Of a stretch of DNA of 64,000 nucleotides, positions 45,345 through 55,874 are shown piece after piece. The stretch's first letter is position 1; the number at the start of each line of letters is the position of its first letter. This stretch comes from Rhodanobacter denitrificans (lineage in GTDB: Bacteria; Pseudomonadota; Gammaproteobacteria; Xanthomonadales; Rhodanobacteraceae). The stretch is from contig NZ_QFWQ01000005.1 in the NCBI RefSeq assembly GCF_003335105.1, forward strand, positions 124,001 to 188,000, written 5' to 3'. The notes beneath the pieces are model-generated. The model was not told where the DNA came from. It ran no database searches and saw only the letters and a program-made list of their open reading frames with translations. The position numbers were made by a program, and so were the translations under genes.

Positions 45345-47926
45345 GCGGGCAAGATTCCTGCTGCGCGGGCGGCGACAAGCCGGCGGCCGACGCGGCGATC
45401 GATCCGGTGTGCGGGATGACGGTGGATCCGGCGACGGCGAAGCATCTGGGCATGCACGATGGGCAGACGTTTTATTTCTGCAGCGCGGGTTGCAAGGCGA
45501 AGTTCGATGCGTCGCCGGCGGCCTATGCAGAGGAAAACGCGGCAGCAGGCTGCTGTGGCGGCAAGCCGGGGACACACGATCACGCGCACCAAGACCACGC
45601 GCATCACGAGCATGTCCATCACGAGCATGCGCCTGCCGTGAAGGATCCGGTGTGCGGCATGACGGTGGATCCGCAGGCGGCGAAATACCACGCCGGGCAT
45701 GACGGCCAGACCTACCATTTCTGTTCCGCGCGCTGCCACGAGAAATTCACCGCCGATCCGTCGGCGTATCTGCAGAATCGTCCATTGGTGTCCCCGCCGG
45801 CTCCGCCCGGCACGATCTACACATGTCCGATGCATCCGCAGATCCAGCAGGTCGGTCCCGGCCATTGCCCGATCTGCGGCATGGCGCTGGAACCGATGGT
45901 GCCGACTTTGGACGAGGATGACGGCGGCGAACTGCCGTCGATGACACGCCGCTTCTGGTGGCTGGTGGCGCTGACCGTGCCGGTGTTCGCGCTGGCGATG
46001 GGGCCGCATCTGCTCGGCTGGCACCTGTCCGCGTCGTGGGATGGCGTGGCCGGCTGGGTCGAGGCGTTGCTGGCCAGCGTGGTGGTGCTGTGGGGCGGCG
46101 CGCCGTTCTTTGCGCGCGGCTGGCGTTCGCTGAAGCCGTGGCGGCCGAACATGTACACGCTGATCGCGCTGGGCACCGGCGTGGCGTGGCTTTACAGCGC
46201 GGTGGCGTTCCTGTTGCCGGGGATCTTCCCGGACGGCTTCCGCGACGCGCAGGGCCGCGTTGCGGTGTACTTCGAGTCGGCAGCGGTGATCGTCACCCTG
46301 GTCACCCTGGGCGATTTCCTGGAATTGCGTGCGCGCCGGCGTACCGGCGCGGCGCTGAAGGCGCTGCTGGGGCTGGCGCCGAAGACGGCGCGGCGCATCG
46401 CCGCCGACGGCAGCGAGCGCGACGTGGCGCTGGACGAGGTGCATGCCGGCGACGTGTTGAGGGTGCGCCCCGGCGAGAAGGTGCCGGTGGACGGCGTGGT
46501 GCTGGAAGGCGAGAGCCACGTCGACGAGTCGATGCTTACCGGCGAGCCGATGCCGGTGGCCAAGGTCTCGGGCGATCCGGTGACCGGCGGCACGGTGAAC
46601 CAGGACGGCGCGCTGACCATGCGCGCGCAGAGGGTCGGCGCCGAGACGATGCTGGCGCAGATCGTGGCGCTGGTGGCGCAGGCGCAGCGCAGCCGGGCGC
46701 CGCTGCAGCGCGTGGCCGACCAGGTCGCGGCGTGGTTCGTGCCTGCGGTGGTGGTGGTGGCGCTGCTGGCGTTCGCGGCCTGGGCCATCGTCGGTCCGCA
46801 GCCGCGGCTGGCGCACGCGCTGATCGCGGCCGTGTCGGTGCTGATCATCGCCTGTCCGTGCGCGCTGGGCCTGGCCACGCCGATCTCGATCATGGTCGCC
46901 AGTGGCCGCGGCGCGCAGCATGGCGTGCTGTTCAAGGACGCTGGCGCGATCGAGGGCCTGCGCGACATCGATACCCTGGTGGTCGACAAGACCGGCACGC
47001 TGACCATGGGCAAGCCGGCGCTGACCGAACTGGCGATTCTGGGCGGCCAGCCGCGCGAACGGCTGCTGGCGCTGGCTGCCTCGCTGGAGCGGCCGAGCGA
47101 ACACCCGCTGGCGCGGGCGATCGTGGCTGCCGCCGATGCCGAGGGTGTGGCGACACTGGCGGCGACGGACTTCCGTTCGCTGACCGGTCGCGGCGTCAGC
47201 GCGAAGGTGGGCGGCAGCGAGGCGGCACTGGGCAACGCGAAGCTGATGGCCGAGTCGCATGTCGCGATCGGTGACGAGGCCGGCGCCCGCGCCGAACAGC
47301 TGCGCGGGCAGGGCGCCACGGTGATGTTCCTGGCCGTCGACGGCGTACTCGCCGCCTTGCTGGCCGTGGCCGACCGGATCAAGCCCGATACGCCGGCGGC
47401 GATCGCGGCGCTGCACGAGGCCGGCCTGCGCATCGTGATGCTCACCGGCGACAACGCCACCACCGCGCAGTCGGTGGCGCGCACGCTCGGCATCGACGAA
47501 GTGCATGCCGACGTCTCGCCGGCCGACAAGGCGGCGGTGGTGAATCAGCTCAGGGCTGCCGGTCGTCGCGTGGCGATGGCCGGCGACGGCATCAACGACG
47601 CGCCGGCGCTGGCCGCCGCCGACATCGGCATCGCCATGGGCAGCGGCGCCGACGTGGCGATGGAGAGCGCGTCGGTGACCCTGGTGAAGGGCGAGCTCGG
47701 CGCGATCGTGCGCGCGCGCAAGCTGTCGCAGGCGACCGTGCGCAACATTCACCAGAACCTGTTCTTCGCCTTCATCTACAACGCAGTCGGTGTGCCGCTG
47801 GCGGCCGGCGTGCTGTACCCGTGGTTCGGCATCACGCTGTCGCCGATGATCGCCGCGCTGGCGATGAGCCTGAGTTCGGTGTCGGTGGTGAGCAATGCGC
47901 TGCGGTTGCGCCATGTGTCGCTGTGA
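45341..47926 (+). CDS. copA: P1B-type copper-exporting ATPase with two YHS domains
   Basis: An 861-residue copper pump. The N-terminus is unusual: two YHS domains (about 20-65 and 102-145, both [10 protein letters not shown]...FCSA.C), joined by a His-rich linker (about 78-97), then a heavy-metal-binding domain (about 160-186, YTCPMHPQ...CPICGMAL). No HMA (GMTCxxC) domain is present. The core has CPC (505-507), phospho-acceptor Asp549 in DKTGT, TGEP and GDGINDAP. The membrane CPC motif and CueR context point to Cu+/Ag+. Confidence 0.93.
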   Translation: MSGQDSCCAGGDKPAADAAIDPVCGMTVDPATAKHLGMHDGQTFYFCSAGCKAKFDASPAAYAEENAAAGCCGGKPGTHDHAHQDHAHHEHVHHEHAPAVKDPVCGMTVDPQAAKYHAGHDGQTYHFCSARCHEKFTADPSAYLQNRPLVSPPAPPGTIYTCPMHPQIQQVGPGHCPICGMALEPMVPTLDEDDGGELPSMTRRFWWLVALTVPVFALAMGPHLLGWHLSASWDGVAGWVEALLASVVVLWGGAPFFARGWRSLKPWRPNMYTLIALGTGVAWLYSAVAFLLPGIFPDGFRDAQGRVAVYFESAAVIVTLVTLGDFLELRARRRTGAALKALLGLAPKTARRIAADGSERDVALDEVHAGDVLRVRPGEKVPVDGVVLEGESHVDESMLTGEPMPVAKVSGDPVTGGTVNQDGALTMRAQRVGAETMLAQIVALVAQAQRSRAPLQRVADQVAAWFVPAVVVVALLAFAAWAIVGPQPRLAHALIAAVSVLIIACPCALGLATPISIMVASGRGAQHGVLFKDAGAIEGLRDIDTLVVDKTGTLTMGKPALTELAILGGQPRERLLALAASLERPSEHPLARAIVAAADAEGVATLAATDFRSLTGRGVSAKVGGSEAALGNAKLMAESHVAIGDEAGARAEQLRGQGATVMFLAVDGVLAALLAVADRIKPDTPAAIAALHEAGLRIVMLTGDNATTAQSVARTLGIDEVHADVSPADKAAVVNQLRAAGRRVAMAGDGINDAPALAAADIGIAMGSGADVAMESASVTLVKGELGAIVRARKLSQATVRNIHQNLFFAFIYNAVGVPLAAGVLYPWFGITLSPMIAALAMSLSSVSVVSNALRLRHVSL

Positions 47927-48002
47927 GGCGGGCGTCATGGTGACGATTGTCAGCAGCGATGATTGACGCCTGCCCCTGGGGCTGGCGCTGCCTGCGGAAG
48001 AT

Positions 48003-48035
48003 CATTCTCCTGCACCATGGGGGTGCCGGAGAATG
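48003..48035 (+). promoter_or_regulatory. RBS-sequestering hairpin upstream of the small gene
   Basis: CATTCTCC (48003-48010) pairs with GGAGAATG (48028-48035), and inside GCACC (48012-48016) pairs with GGTGC (48022-48026): 13 bp in all with one mismatch, five-base loop. The GGAG at 48028-48031, the only Shine-Dalgarno for the gene at 48039, is inside the stem. Confidence 0.6.
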
Positions 48036-48038
48036 CAT

Positions 48039-48203
48039 ATGCACGTCATCGACGACACACGCAGCACGCTGGAAAAACACATGCCGCTGCTGCTCGGCCT
48101 GCTGGTGGCCCTGCTCGCCGGCAAGGCGCTGAAGAAAATGTTCTGGACCATGTTCGGCATGTACATGGCGCTGCATTACAGCGGCATCCATCCGTTCGGT
48201 TGA
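48039..48203 (+). CDS. 54-residue membrane protein behind copA
   Basis: A short protein with one or two hydrophobic segments (HMPLLLGLLVALLAGKAL at about 14-31, then MFWTMFGMYMALHYSG), rich in Met and His (seven Met, five His including the start). ATG 48039 lies seven bases after GGAG; an ATG at 48033 is too close. It follows copA by 110 bp. Met/His-rich small membrane proteins can bind copper, so a link to the pump is plausible but unproven. Confidence 0.6.
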   Translation: MHVIDDTRSTLEKHMPLLLGLLVALLAGKALKKMFWTMFGMYMALHYSGIHPFG

Positions 48204-48288
48204 GGCAATGCTTTAGACTTTGTGCCTGTTCATCCGTGCCAGTGCCGTATCGCCGGATGCCGTTCCACCCACTGCACAAAGTCACCGC

Positions 48289-49563
48289 ATGCCCCGCACC
48301 CTCGCCGAATGGCTGGCGTATCAGGAACGCGTCAACGTGCACAGCATCGAGCTGGGACTCGATCGCGTGCGCGAGGTATGGCGGCGGATGGGCGCGCCGG
48401 CGCCGGCGAAGCGGGTGATCACGGTCGGCGGCACCAACGGCAAGGGCTCCACGGTCGCCTTGCTGGAGGCGATGTTGCGTGCCGCCGGCCTGCGCGTCGG
48501 CGCGTTCACCTCGCCGCACCTGCTGGCCTACAACGAGCGCGTGCGCATCGACGGCGCGGACGCCGATGACGCCACGCTGGTTGCCTCGTTCGAACGTATC
48601 GAGGCGGCGCGAGGGGAGATTCCGCTGACTTATTTCGAGTTCGGCGCGCTGGCCGCCATCGACCTGTTCGCCCGCGCCGGCGTCGACGTGGCGGTGCTGG
48701 AGGTGGGGCTGGGCGGGCGACTGGATGCGGTGAACATCATCGACGCCGACGTGGCGGTCATCACCACCGTGGATCTGGACCACATGGACTGGCTCGGCCC
48801 GGATCGCGACAGCATCGGCCGCGAGAAAGCCGGCATCGCGCGGGCCGGCCGGCCGGCGATCGTGGGCGAGGCGGCCCCGCCGGCCGGCCTGCTCGATGCG
48901 CTGGCCGAACGCGGCGCGCGGATCGAGCGGGCGGGTCTCGACTTCGGCGTCGAGCGGCACGCGGACGGCTGGCGCTGGCGGCATCGCGACGGCATCGCGA
49001 TGGAACTGCCCGATCCCGCGCTGGCCGCGCCGGTGCAGTTTGCCAACGCGGCGGCCGCGGTTGCCGCGCTGCATGCGCTGGATGGTGACCTGTTCATGCC
49101 CAGCACGCTTTTCGCGGCAGCATGTGCCGGCCTGCACGAGGTGCGGGTGGAGGCGCGGCTGCAGTCGCTCGGCGGCGATCCCGCGCTGATCGTGGACGTG
49201 GGCCACAACCCGCAGGCCGCGCGCGCGCTGGCCGAGTGGCTGGACGCCCAGCCGCCGCTGCGGACGCACGCGGTATACGGTGCGCTGGCGGACAAGGACG
49301 TAGCCGGGGTGATCGGCGCGCTCGGCGCACGCATCGGCCACTGGCACCTGGCCGGGCTGGATCGGGCGACGCCACGGGGCCTGCCCGTGGGCGCGCTGGC
49401 TGCGATCCTGCGGCAGGTCCTGCCGCAGGCATCGTTCGACGCCCACGCCGATGTGGCCGCGGCGCTGGCGGCGGCTCGCGCAACTGCGCAACCGGGTGAG
49501 CGCATCCTGGCATTCGGCTCGTTTTTCGTGGCCGCTGCCGTGCTGGCTGAACGCAACGGCTGA
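48289..49563 (+). CDS. folC: Folylpolyglutamate synthase / dihydrofolate synthase
   Basis: Adds glutamate to dihydropteroate and folates. The 424-residue Mur-ligase-like enzyme has the P-loop VGGTNGKGSTVALLE, SPHLLAYNERVRIDG, the ATP/metal region EVGLGGRLDAVN, TTVDLDHMDWLG (hinge Lys in GREKAG) and VDVGHNPQAARAL. ATG 48289. Gene order folC - SPOR protein - cvpA - purF is standard in gammaproteobacteria. Confidence 0.96.
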   Translation: MPRTLAEWLAYQERVNVHSIELGLDRVREVWRRMGAPAPAKRVITVGGTNGKGSTVALLEAMLRAAGLRVGAFTSPHLLAYNERVRIDGADADDATLVASFERIEAARGEIPLTYFEFGALAAIDLFARAGVDVAVLEVGLGGRLDAVNIIDADVAVITTVDLDHMDWLGPDRDSIGREKAGIARAGRPAIVGEAAPPAGLLDALAERGARIERAGLDFGVERHADGWRWRHRDGIAMELPDPALAAPVQFANAAAAVAALHALDGDLFMPSTLFAAACAGLHEVRVEARLQSLGGDPALIVDVGHNPQAARALAEWLDAQPPLRTHAVYGALADKDVAGVIGALGARIGHWHLAGLDRATPRGLPVGALAAILRQVLPQASFDAHADVAAALAAARATAQPGERILAFGSFFVAAAVLAERNG

Positions 49564-49594
49564 ACGGCCACGCATGGCATCCGGCGCCGGCAGG

Positions 49595-49600
49595 TATAAT
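49595..49600 (+). promoter_or_regulatory. -10 box upstream of the SPOR gene
   Basis: A perfect TATAAT 40 bp before the SPOR gene start. The -35 region is poor, so a start near 49607 is likely but weakly supported. Confidence 0.4.
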
Positions 49601-49641
49601 CGCGCCGTTGTGCATCGCGTTTGCCGCCGTGGAGCGAAAAC

Positions 49642-50652
49642 TTGAAAACACGCCTGCTGGGAGCCGCCGTCCTGATCGCGCTGGCGGTCCTGTTCGTGCC
49701 GATGTTCTTTTCCAGCACCCCGCCGGCACCCGGCGGCGACCAGGCGGTCAGCCTGGCAATTCCGCCGGCGCCTGATCGCGACCTGCAGACCCGCACCATG
49801 AGCCTGGCTCCGGACGCCGCGAAAAGCGCATCCAGCGCCGGCAGCCCACCGGTGCAGGCAGTTGCGCCGGCGCAGGGCGAGCGGCTGGCCACGGTGGAGA
49901 TCGGTTCCAGCCGCCCGCGCGACGTGGAGACCGACCCCGAAGCCGGCAAGCCGCCGCAGCCGACCCGGATCATCCCCGGCTCGGGCGCTTCGCCTGGCCA
50001 GCCGGTAATCCCTCAGCAGACCAGGGCGGGCACCAGCGCCACGGTGGCCACGCCGCTGCCGGTGGCGACCGTCACGCCGCCCAGGCCGGTGCCGGCGGCC
50101 GTGACCGTGCCGGGTGCGCCTGCTGTGGGGCGCGGCAGCTATACGCTCAACCTCAGTGCCTACGCCAGCGCCGAGGGGGCCGCGAACCTGGAGCGCCGCG
50201 TGCGTGCGCTGGGCTATCCGGTGACCGGACGCGCGATCACCCAGGCCGGCAAGCCGCGCACACTGGTACTGGCCGGGCCGTTCGAGACGCGGACCGCCGC
50301 CGAGGCGGCGCGGCTGAAGATCACCGGGTCGATCCCGGGCGTGCCGGCCCGGCTGGAACAGGATGCCAGCCAGGACAACGCGGCGGCGACGCCCGCCGCT
50401 GCGACGACCACCAGGGCGGGCGGCTGGGCGGTGCAGCTGGCGGCGGTGAGCGGCCAGGGCGACGCCAATGCACTGCGCGACAAGCTGCGCGCGAACGGCT
50501 TCGACGGCTTCGTCGACTCGGTGCAGTCCGGCGGCAAGCAGCTGTGGCGCGTGCGGGCCGGTCCGCAGACCCAGCGCAGCGATGCGCAGCGTCTGCACGA
50601 CCAGATCAAGGCAAAGCTCGGCATCGACGGCAACATCGTCGCGGTGCCCTGA
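49642..50652 (+). CDS. SPOR-domain protein, DedD-like
   Basis: A 336-residue inner-membrane protein with an N-terminal helix (about 5-25), a Pro/Ala-rich periplasmic linker, and two C-terminal repeats: GSYTLNLSAYASAEGAANLERRVRALGY (about 170-245) and WAVQLAAVSGQGDANALRDKLRANGF (about 260-336). SPOR domains bind denuded peptidoglycan at the septum. TTG 49642, seven bases after GGAG, is the likely start; the open frame begins at TTG 49621. Confidence 0.9.
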   Translation: MKTRLLGAAVLIALAVLFVPMFFSSTPPAPGGDQAVSLAIPPAPDRDLQTRTMSLAPDAAKSASSAGSPPVQAVAPAQGERLATVEIGSSRPRDVETDPEAGKPPQPTRIIPGSGASPGQPVIPQQTRAGTSATVATPLPVATVTPPRPVPAAVTVPGAPAVGRGSYTLNLSAYASAEGAANLERRVRALGYPVTGRAITQAGKPRTLVLAGPFETRTAAEAARLKITGSIPGVPARLEQDASQDNAAATPAAATTTRAGGWAVQLAAVSGQGDANALRDKLRANGFDGFVDSVQSGGKQLWRVRAGPQTQRSDAQRLHDQIKAKLGIDGNIVAVP

Positions 50653-50689
50653 ACGTGCCGGCGCCAGCGATGACCGGCCAGGTGGACCG

Positions 50690-51322
50690 ATGAACGGGAC
50701 CGACTACATCATCCTCGGCGTGCTGACCCTGTCGGTGCTGGTCGGATTGTGGCGCGGCCTCATTTCCGAGGTGCTGGCGCTGGCGATCTGGATCGGCGCG
50801 TTCTGGGTGGCGTGGATGCTCGGTCCGGCGGCGGCGGCACGCCTCGAGCACGTGATCGCGTTGCCGTCCGCGCGCTACATCGTCGGCTACGGGTTGTGCT
50901 TCGTGATCGTGCTGATCGTCGGTGCGCTGGTGCGTTTCGCGATCCGCAAGCTGGTCGAGGGCACCGGCCTGTCCGGCACCGACCGCCTGCTCGGCATGTT
51001 GTTCGGTTTCGCCCGCGGCGTGCTGCTGGTGAGCCTGCTGGTGTTCCTGGTCGGGTTCACCGCGTTCACGCGGGACCCCTGGTGGCGGCAGTCGGTGCTG
51101 CTGCCGCGGTTCCAGCACATCGCGGCATGGCTGGGCCAGCAGGTACCGCCCGGCGTGCGCGAGTACATTCATGCGCCGGTCGCGCTGGGGCACCTGCCCA
51201 GCTTGCCGTTGGCGCTTTCGAACCCCATATCGGGCACGATGCCCGGCCCGGCGGCCAGTTCGGCTCGTCCGGCCTCGCCGGCGGCTGCGGCCAGCGCGCT
51301 CCACCCGCCCCGGACCCACTGA
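50690..51322 (+). CDS. cvpA: CvpA-family membrane protein
   Basis: A 210-residue inner-membrane protein with four predicted helices ([38 protein letters not shown] at the start) and an Ala/Pro-rich tail. CvpA is needed for colicin V export in E. coli and is linked to envelope homeostasis. It lies directly before purF, the usual order. Confidence 0.92.
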   Translation: MNGTDYIILGVLTLSVLVGLWRGLISEVLALAIWIGAFWVAWMLGPAAAARLEHVIALPSARYIVGYGLCFVIVLIVGALVRFAIRKLVEGTGLSGTDRLLGMLFGFARGVLLVSLLVFLVGFTAFTRDPWWRQSVLLPRFQHIAAWLGQQVPPGVREYIHAPVALGHLPSLPLALSNPISGTMPGPAASSARPASPAAAASALHPPRTH

Positions 51323-51350
51323 ATACCTCTCCCGAAGCAGGCAACAAACC

Positions 51351-52826
51351 ATGTGCGGAATCATCGGCATCGTCGGTACCACCGAAGTGGCATCGGCGCT
51401 TTATGACGGACTGACGGTGCTGCAGCATCGCGGCCAGGACGCGGCCGGGATCGCCACGGTGGACGGCGCGCGGCTGCGCCTGCACAAGGGCAACGGACTG
51501 GTGCGCGACGTGTTCGGGCAAACCGCGATGAGCGGCCTGCGCGGGCGCATCGGCATCGGCCACTGCCGCTACCCCACCGCCGGCTCGGAAGGCTCCGCCG
51601 AGGCGCAGCCGTTCTACGTCAACTCGCCCTACGGCATCGCGTTCGCGCACAACGGCAACCTGGTCAACACCGACGCGCTGCGCCGCGAGATGTTCCAGGA
51701 CGACCGCCGCCACATCAACACCGATTCCGATTCCGAGGTGCTGCTGAACGTGCTGGCGCACGAGCTGCAGATCCAGGACCGGATGGAGCTGACACCGGAC
51801 CACATCTTCAAGGCGGTGGCCGGCGTGCACGCGCGCGCCCGCGGCGGCTACGCCTGCATCGCCCTGCTGCTCGGCTACGGGCTGATCGCGTTCCGCGACC
51901 CGCACGGCATCCGCCCGCTGGTGCTGGGTGAGCGGGTCAGCGCGGAAGGTCGCGAGTACGCGGTGGCGTCCGAGTCGGTGGCGCTGGACATCCTCGGCTT
52001 CAAGCGGATCCGCGACGTGGCGCCGGGCGAGGCGGTGATCATCACCGACGACGGCCAGCTGCACAGCCGCCGCTGCGCCGAGGGCGTGCCGCATACGCCG
52101 TGCATCTTCGAGTACGTGTATCTGGCGCGCCCCGACTCGATGATCGAGGACGTCTCGGTGTACAAGGCGCGCCTGCGCATGGGCGAGAAGCTGGCCGAGA
52201 AGATCCTGCGCGAGCGGCCCAACCACGGTATCGACGCGGTGATCCCGATTCCCGACACCGCGCGCACCGCGGCCAGCGCGCTGGCCGGTGCGCTCGGCGT
52301 GCCGTTCCGCGAGGGCTTCGTGAAGAATCGCTACATCGGTCGCACCTTCATCATGCCGGGGCAGGGCGAGCGGGTGAAATCGGTGCGCCGCAAGCTCAAC
52401 GCGATCGACCTGGAATTCCGCAAGAAGAACGTGCTGCTGGTGGACGACTCGATCGTGCGCGGCACCACCTCGAAACAGATCATCCAGATGGCCCGCGATG
52501 CTGGCGCGAAGAACGTGTACTTCGCCTCAGCCGCCCCGCCGGTGCGCTATCCGAACGTCTACGGCATCGACATGCCGTCGGCCACGGAACTGGTCGCCGC
52601 CGGGCGCACGGAGAAGGAGATCGAGCAGACGCTGGGTGCCGACTGGCTGATCTACCAGGATCTCAAGGACCTGGTCTGGGCGGTGCAGGACGGCAACGAG
52701 GAGTTGAAGCAGTTCGACACTTCCTGCTTCTCCGGCGAATACGTCACCGGGCTGGACCAGCACTACCTGGAGCAGATCCAGATGCTGCGTTCGGACGACG
52801 CCAAGGCCGCGCGGCGCAGCGCGTAA
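51351..52826 (+). CDS. purF: Amidophosphoribosyltransferase
   Basis: First committed step of purine synthesis: transfers glutamine nitrogen to PRPP. The 491-residue protein starts MCGIIGIVG (nucleophile Cys2), has [11 protein letters not shown], and the PRPP loop [18 protein letters not shown]. Cys residues near the C-terminus do not form the Bacillus Fe-S pattern. ATG 51351. Confidence 0.97.
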   Translation: MCGIIGIVGTTEVASALYDGLTVLQHRGQDAAGIATVDGARLRLHKGNGLVRDVFGQTAMSGLRGRIGIGHCRYPTAGSEGSAEAQPFYVNSPYGIAFAHNGNLVNTDALRREMFQDDRRHINTDSDSEVLLNVLAHELQIQDRMELTPDHIFKAVAGVHARARGGYACIALLLGYGLIAFRDPHGIRPLVLGERVSAEGREYAVASESVALDILGFKRIRDVAPGEAVIITDDGQLHSRRCAEGVPHTPCIFEYVYLARPDSMIEDVSVYKARLRMGEKLAEKILRERPNHGIDAVIPIPDTARTAASALAGALGVPFREGFVKNRYIGRTFIMPGQGERVKSVRRKLNAIDLEFRKKNVLLVDDSIVRGTTSKQIIQMARDAGAKNVYFASAAPPVRYPNVYGIDMPSATELVAAGRTEKEIEQTLGADWLIYQDLKDLVWAVQDGNEELKQFDTSCFSGEYVTGLDQHYLEQIQMLRSDDAKAARRSA

Positions 52827-52838
52827 CGAAAGGCAGCT

Positions 52839-52890
52839 GAGTGCAGAGGAGCGGGAAACGAGAGGGGGCCATCTCCGCTCGTCTTGACTC
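52839..52890. repeat. Imperfect inverted repeat downstream of purF
   Basis: GAGTGCAGAGGAGCG (52839-52853) pairs with 52876-52890 (12 of 15). It shares the GAGTGnAGAGGAG core with the repeat between ybaB and recR (63280-63351), so both look like members of one repeat family. Confidence 0.5.
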
Positions 52891-52923
52891 GTAACCCGCT
52901 GCTGCGCATTCACATCCCGCCGT

Positions 52924-53730
52924 ATGGATCTTCACGCTGCCGCCAAGGCCTGCCTCGACGCCACCGAGCCGGCCGAGAAACTGCGCCTCACGCATGCGAC
53001 CTGGCTGGCCTTCCTGGCGGGCGAACTGCATGCCGATCCGGCGTCGCCGCCGCCTGGGCCGATCGGGGCCCCCGGCCGTCCCGCGAAGCCGCGGCTGGTC
53101 AACGCCCGCCAGTTGCCGCAGCGCGGGCTGGGCAGCGACGAGGGCCGCGCCGCGCTGGTGCATGCGGTGGCGCATATCGAATTCAACGCGATCAACCTGG
53201 CCTGGGACGCGGTCTACCGCTACCGCGGCAAGCCGGCGGCGTACTACCGCGACTGGGCCAGCTGCGCCCACGACGAGGCACGCCATTTCACGCTGCTGTC
53301 CGAGCGGCTGGCCGAACTGGGTCATGCCTACGGCGACTTCGACGCGCACAACGGCCTGTGGGAGATGGCCGAGAAGACCGCCGACAGCGACACGGCTAGG
53401 ATGGCGCTGGTGCCGCGCGTGCTGGAGGCGCGCGGGCTGGACGTGACCCCCGGCATGATCGAACGGCTGCGCGGACTCGGCGACGAACGTACGGTAGCGA
53501 TCCTGGACGTGATCCTGCGCGAGGAAGTGGCCCACGTCGCCGCCGGCACCCGCTGGTACCGCCACTGCTGCGAACGCGACGGCATCGAGCCGATCGAGAC
53601 GTTCTTCACCCTTCTGCGCGACTACATGGGCGTAGGCCTGCGCGGGCCGTTCAACCGCCCGGCGCGGCTGGACGCCGGTTTCGTCGAGGAGGAACTCGAC
53701 CGGCTGGCCGCGCTGGCCCTGGCTCACTGA
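52924..53730 (+). CDS. DUF455 ferritin-like protein
   Basis: A 268-residue helical protein of the DUF455 family. Metal-ligand-like motifs: HAVAHIEFNAINLAWDA (ExxH type), CAHDEARHF and EEVAHVAAGTRWY. These match a di-iron ferritin-like site. Reported roles include tRNA modification-like and reductase functions in relatives; the true reaction is unknown to me. Followed by a terminator. Confidence 0.92.
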   Translation: MDLHAAAKACLDATEPAEKLRLTHATWLAFLAGELHADPASPPPGPIGAPGRPAKPRLVNARQLPQRGLGSDEGRAALVHAVAHIEFNAINLAWDAVYRYRGKPAAYYRDWASCAHDEARHFTLLSERLAELGHAYGDFDAHNGLWEMAEKTADSDTARMALVPRVLEARGLDVTPGMIERLRGLGDERTVAILDVILREEVAHVAAGTRWYRHCCERDGIEPIETFFTLLRDYMGVGLRGPFNRPARLDAGFVEEELDRLAALALAH

Positions 53731-53749
53731 CGACCCGTTCCCGACGCAC

Positions 53750-53779
53750 AAAAAAGCCGGCTCCAGGCCGGCTTTTTTG
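53750..53779. terminator. Bidirectional terminator between DUF455 and tRNA-Pro
   Basis: AGCCGGC/GCCGGCT stem with a TCCAG loop, flanked by A run upstream and T run downstream, so it works in both directions (the tRNA runs leftward). Confidence 0.92.
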
Positions 53780-53786
53780 TCGAATT

Positions 53787-53863
53787 TGGTCGGGGTGACA
53801 GGATTCGAACCTGCGACTTCTACGTCCCGAACGTAGCGCTCTACCAGGCTGAGCTACACCCCG
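53787..53863 (-). tRNA. tRNA-Pro (anticodon CGG)
   Basis: 77 nt with encoded CCA. Acceptor CGGGGTG/CACCCCG, D-arm GCTCAGCCTGGTAGAGC, anticodon stem-loop CTACG-TTCGGGA-CGTAG (CGG), T-arm GCAGGTTCGAATCCTGT. All stems pair. Confidence 0.97.
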
Positions 53864-54029
53864 TGGGAAGCCGCGTATCTTAATGGCCGTTGGGGGAGTT
53901 GGCAACAGGTTCGATGCAACCGCCCGGGGATTTTTCTGCGGAAGGCCGACGGCGTTCTGTTAATCTTCACGGCTGCCGTCGCGCGCTTCGTTGCCGGGCG
54001 GAATGTTCCCATCGTCAGTAGAGGATTCC

Positions 54030-55409
54030 ATGGCGCTTACCCCGGCCCGCACCATGCCCGGCGTGCTCGAGCTGCTGCCGCTAGACCAGATCGCGTTCCA
54101 GCGCATGCTCGACGTGATCCGCCGCAATTACGAGCGATTCGGTTTCCTCCCGGTCGAGACGCCGGTGATCGAATACTCCGACGTGTTGCTGACCAAGACC
54201 GGCGGCGAGACCGAACGGCAGGTGTACTTCGTGCAGTCCACCGGCGCACTGGACAAGGCCGACGAGGGCACGCCCGAGCTGGCGCTGCGCTTCGACCTCA
54301 CCGTGCCGCTGGCGCGCTACGTGGCCGAGCACGAGCGCGACCTGAGCTTCCCGTTCCGCCGTTACCAGATGCAGAAGGTATACCGCGGCGAGCGCGCCCA
54401 GCGCGGGCGCTTCCGCGAGTTCTACCAGTGCGACATCGACGTGATCGGCAAGGACGCGCTGTCGGTGCGTTACGACGCCGAGATCCCGGCAGTGATCTAC
54501 AGCGTGTTCCGCGAACTCGACATCGGCCCGTTCATCATCCAGCTCAACAACCGCAAGCTGATGCGCGGCTACTTCGAGAGCCTCGGCATCGTCGACGGCG
54601 ATCAGCAGATGCTGGTGCTGCGCGAGGTGGACAAGCTGGACAAGCGCGGCGCCGACTACGTGCGCGACACGCTGACCGGAGCGGCGTTCGGCCTGAGCGC
54701 CGAGGTGGCGCAAAAGATCCTCGCCTTCGTGCAGGTGCGCTCTACCTCGCTGCAGGATGCGTTCGACAAGCTCGATGCGCTGGGCGCCGGCCCGGAAGCG
54801 ATGGAGCAGGGCCGCGCCGAACTGAAGGAGGTGCTGGGGCTGATCCACGCATTCGGCGTGCCGCAGACGCACTATGCGCTGAACCTCTCGATCGCCCGCG
54901 GCCTCGACTACTACACCGGCATGGTCTACGAGACCACGCTGAACGACCACCCGCAGATCGGTTCGATCTGCTCCGGCGGCCGCTACGAGAACCTGGCCGG
55001 CCAGTACACCAAGTCGCACCTGCCCGGCGTCGGCATCTCGATCGGCCTGACCCGGCTGTACTGGCAGCTGCACGATGCCGGCCTGATCGATACGGCGAAG
55101 AGCACGGTCGACGTGCTGGTGACCCAGATGGACGAGGCGCAGCTCCCCGCCTATCTCGCCCTGGCCAGCGAGCTCCGCGGCGCCGGCATCGCCACCGAGG
55201 TGGTGCTCGAAGGCGGTAAGCTGGGCAGGCAGTTCAAGTACGCCGACCGTGCCGGCATCCGCTTCGTGGTGGTGCTGGGCGAGGACGAACTAACCCGCGG
55301 CGTCGTGACGGTGAAGGACCTGCGCCGCGAGGACCAGTTCGAGGTGGCGCGCAGCGAACTGGTCAAGACGCTGCGGGTGGAACTGGAGCAGGCCGCGGCG
55401 ATGGGGTGA
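54030..55409 (+). CDS. hisS: Histidyl-tRNA synthetase
   Basis: Charges tRNA-His. The 459-residue class II enzyme shows motif 2 ([32 protein letters not shown]), the His-specific [16 protein letters not shown], motif 3 [13 protein letters not shown] and a C-terminal anticodon domain. It is unlinked to the his operon. ATG 54030 fits the homology start (the open frame begins at 53991). Confidence 0.97.
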   Translation: MALTPARTMPGVLELLPLDQIAFQRMLDVIRRNYERFGFLPVETPVIEYSDVLLTKTGGETERQVYFVQSTGALDKADEGTPELALRFDLTVPLARYVAEHERDLSFPFRRYQMQKVYRGERAQRGRFREFYQCDIDVIGKDALSVRYDAEIPAVIYSVFRELDIGPFIIQLNNRKLMRGYFESLGIVDGDQQMLVLREVDKLDKRGADYVRDTLTGAAFGLSAEVAQKILAFVQVRSTSLQDAFDKLDALGAGPEAMEQGRAELKEVLGLIHAFGVPQTHYALNLSIARGLDYYTGMVYETTLNDHPQIGSICSGGRYENLAGQYTKSHLPGVGISIGLTRLYWQLHDAGLIDTAKSTVDVLVTQMDEAQLPAYLALASELRGAGIATEVVLEGGKLGRQFKYADRAGIRFVVVLGEDELTRGVVTVKDLRREDQFEVARSELVKTLRVELEQAAAMG

Positions 55410-55432
55410 GACAAAGCATCGTCCCCCACACA

Positions 55433-55515
55433 GCCGTCATTCCCGCGAAAGCGGGAATCCATCTTCAGCTTGCGACGAAGTCAAAATGGATTCCCGCTTT
55501 CGCGGGAATGACGGC
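55433..55515. repeat. REP pair, perfect 30-bp inverted repeats
   Basis: 55433-55462 (starts GCCGTCATTCCCGCGAAAG) and 55486-55515 are exact reverse complements, 23 bp apart. Each copy is a hairpin (CCCGC-GAAA-GCGGG). The right copy begins with the ATG used by the GIY-YIG gene. Confidence 0.95.
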
Positions 55516-55833
55516 CTGAAGAAAGATACGGAGGCAGGGAGGGCTTCGAAACAGCCGGCTGTTTACATAATGGCCAGCGGTGAACGCGGCACGTTGTATG
55601 TGGGTGTGACTGGAAACCTCAAGCTGCGTGCATGGGAACACCGCGATGGAGTGGTTGAAGGCTTTACAAAGCATTACGGCGTGAAGCACCTGGTGTGGTT
55701 CGAGTTCCACCCGGACTTCCCGTCAGCCATCGCACGCGAGAAGCAGCTGAAGAAGTGGAACCGAGCTTGGAAGCTGGAACTGATCGAAGGCAGCAACCCC
55801 CGATGGCGGGATCTTTTGGAAGACTTGCCGTAG
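55486..55833 (+). CDS. GIY-YIG nuclease-family protein with a REP-derived N-terminus
   Basis: A 115-residue protein of the UPF0213/YhbQ-like GIY-YIG family. The fold starts at VYIMASGERGTLYVGVTGNLKLRAWEHR (VYI at 26-28, YVG at 38-40, Arg48), with HRDGVVEGFTKHYGVKHLVWFE and a late Glu/Lys region (AREKQLKKWNR). The only in-frame start before the fold is the ATG at 55486, inside the REP copy, so residues 1-10 (MDSRFRGNDG) are REP sequence. No Shine-Dalgarno is obvious. Nuclease activity is likely by family. Confidence 0.8.
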   Translation: MDSRFRGNDGLKKDTEAGRASKQPAVYIMASGERGTLYVGVTGNLKLRAWEHRDGVVEGFTKHYGVKHLVWFEFHPDFPSAIAREKQLKKWNRAWKLELIEGSNPRWRDLLEDLP

Positions 55834-55874
55834 TACAAGCGGTCATCACGGTAGGTGCCTGGCAACGGCAAAAA

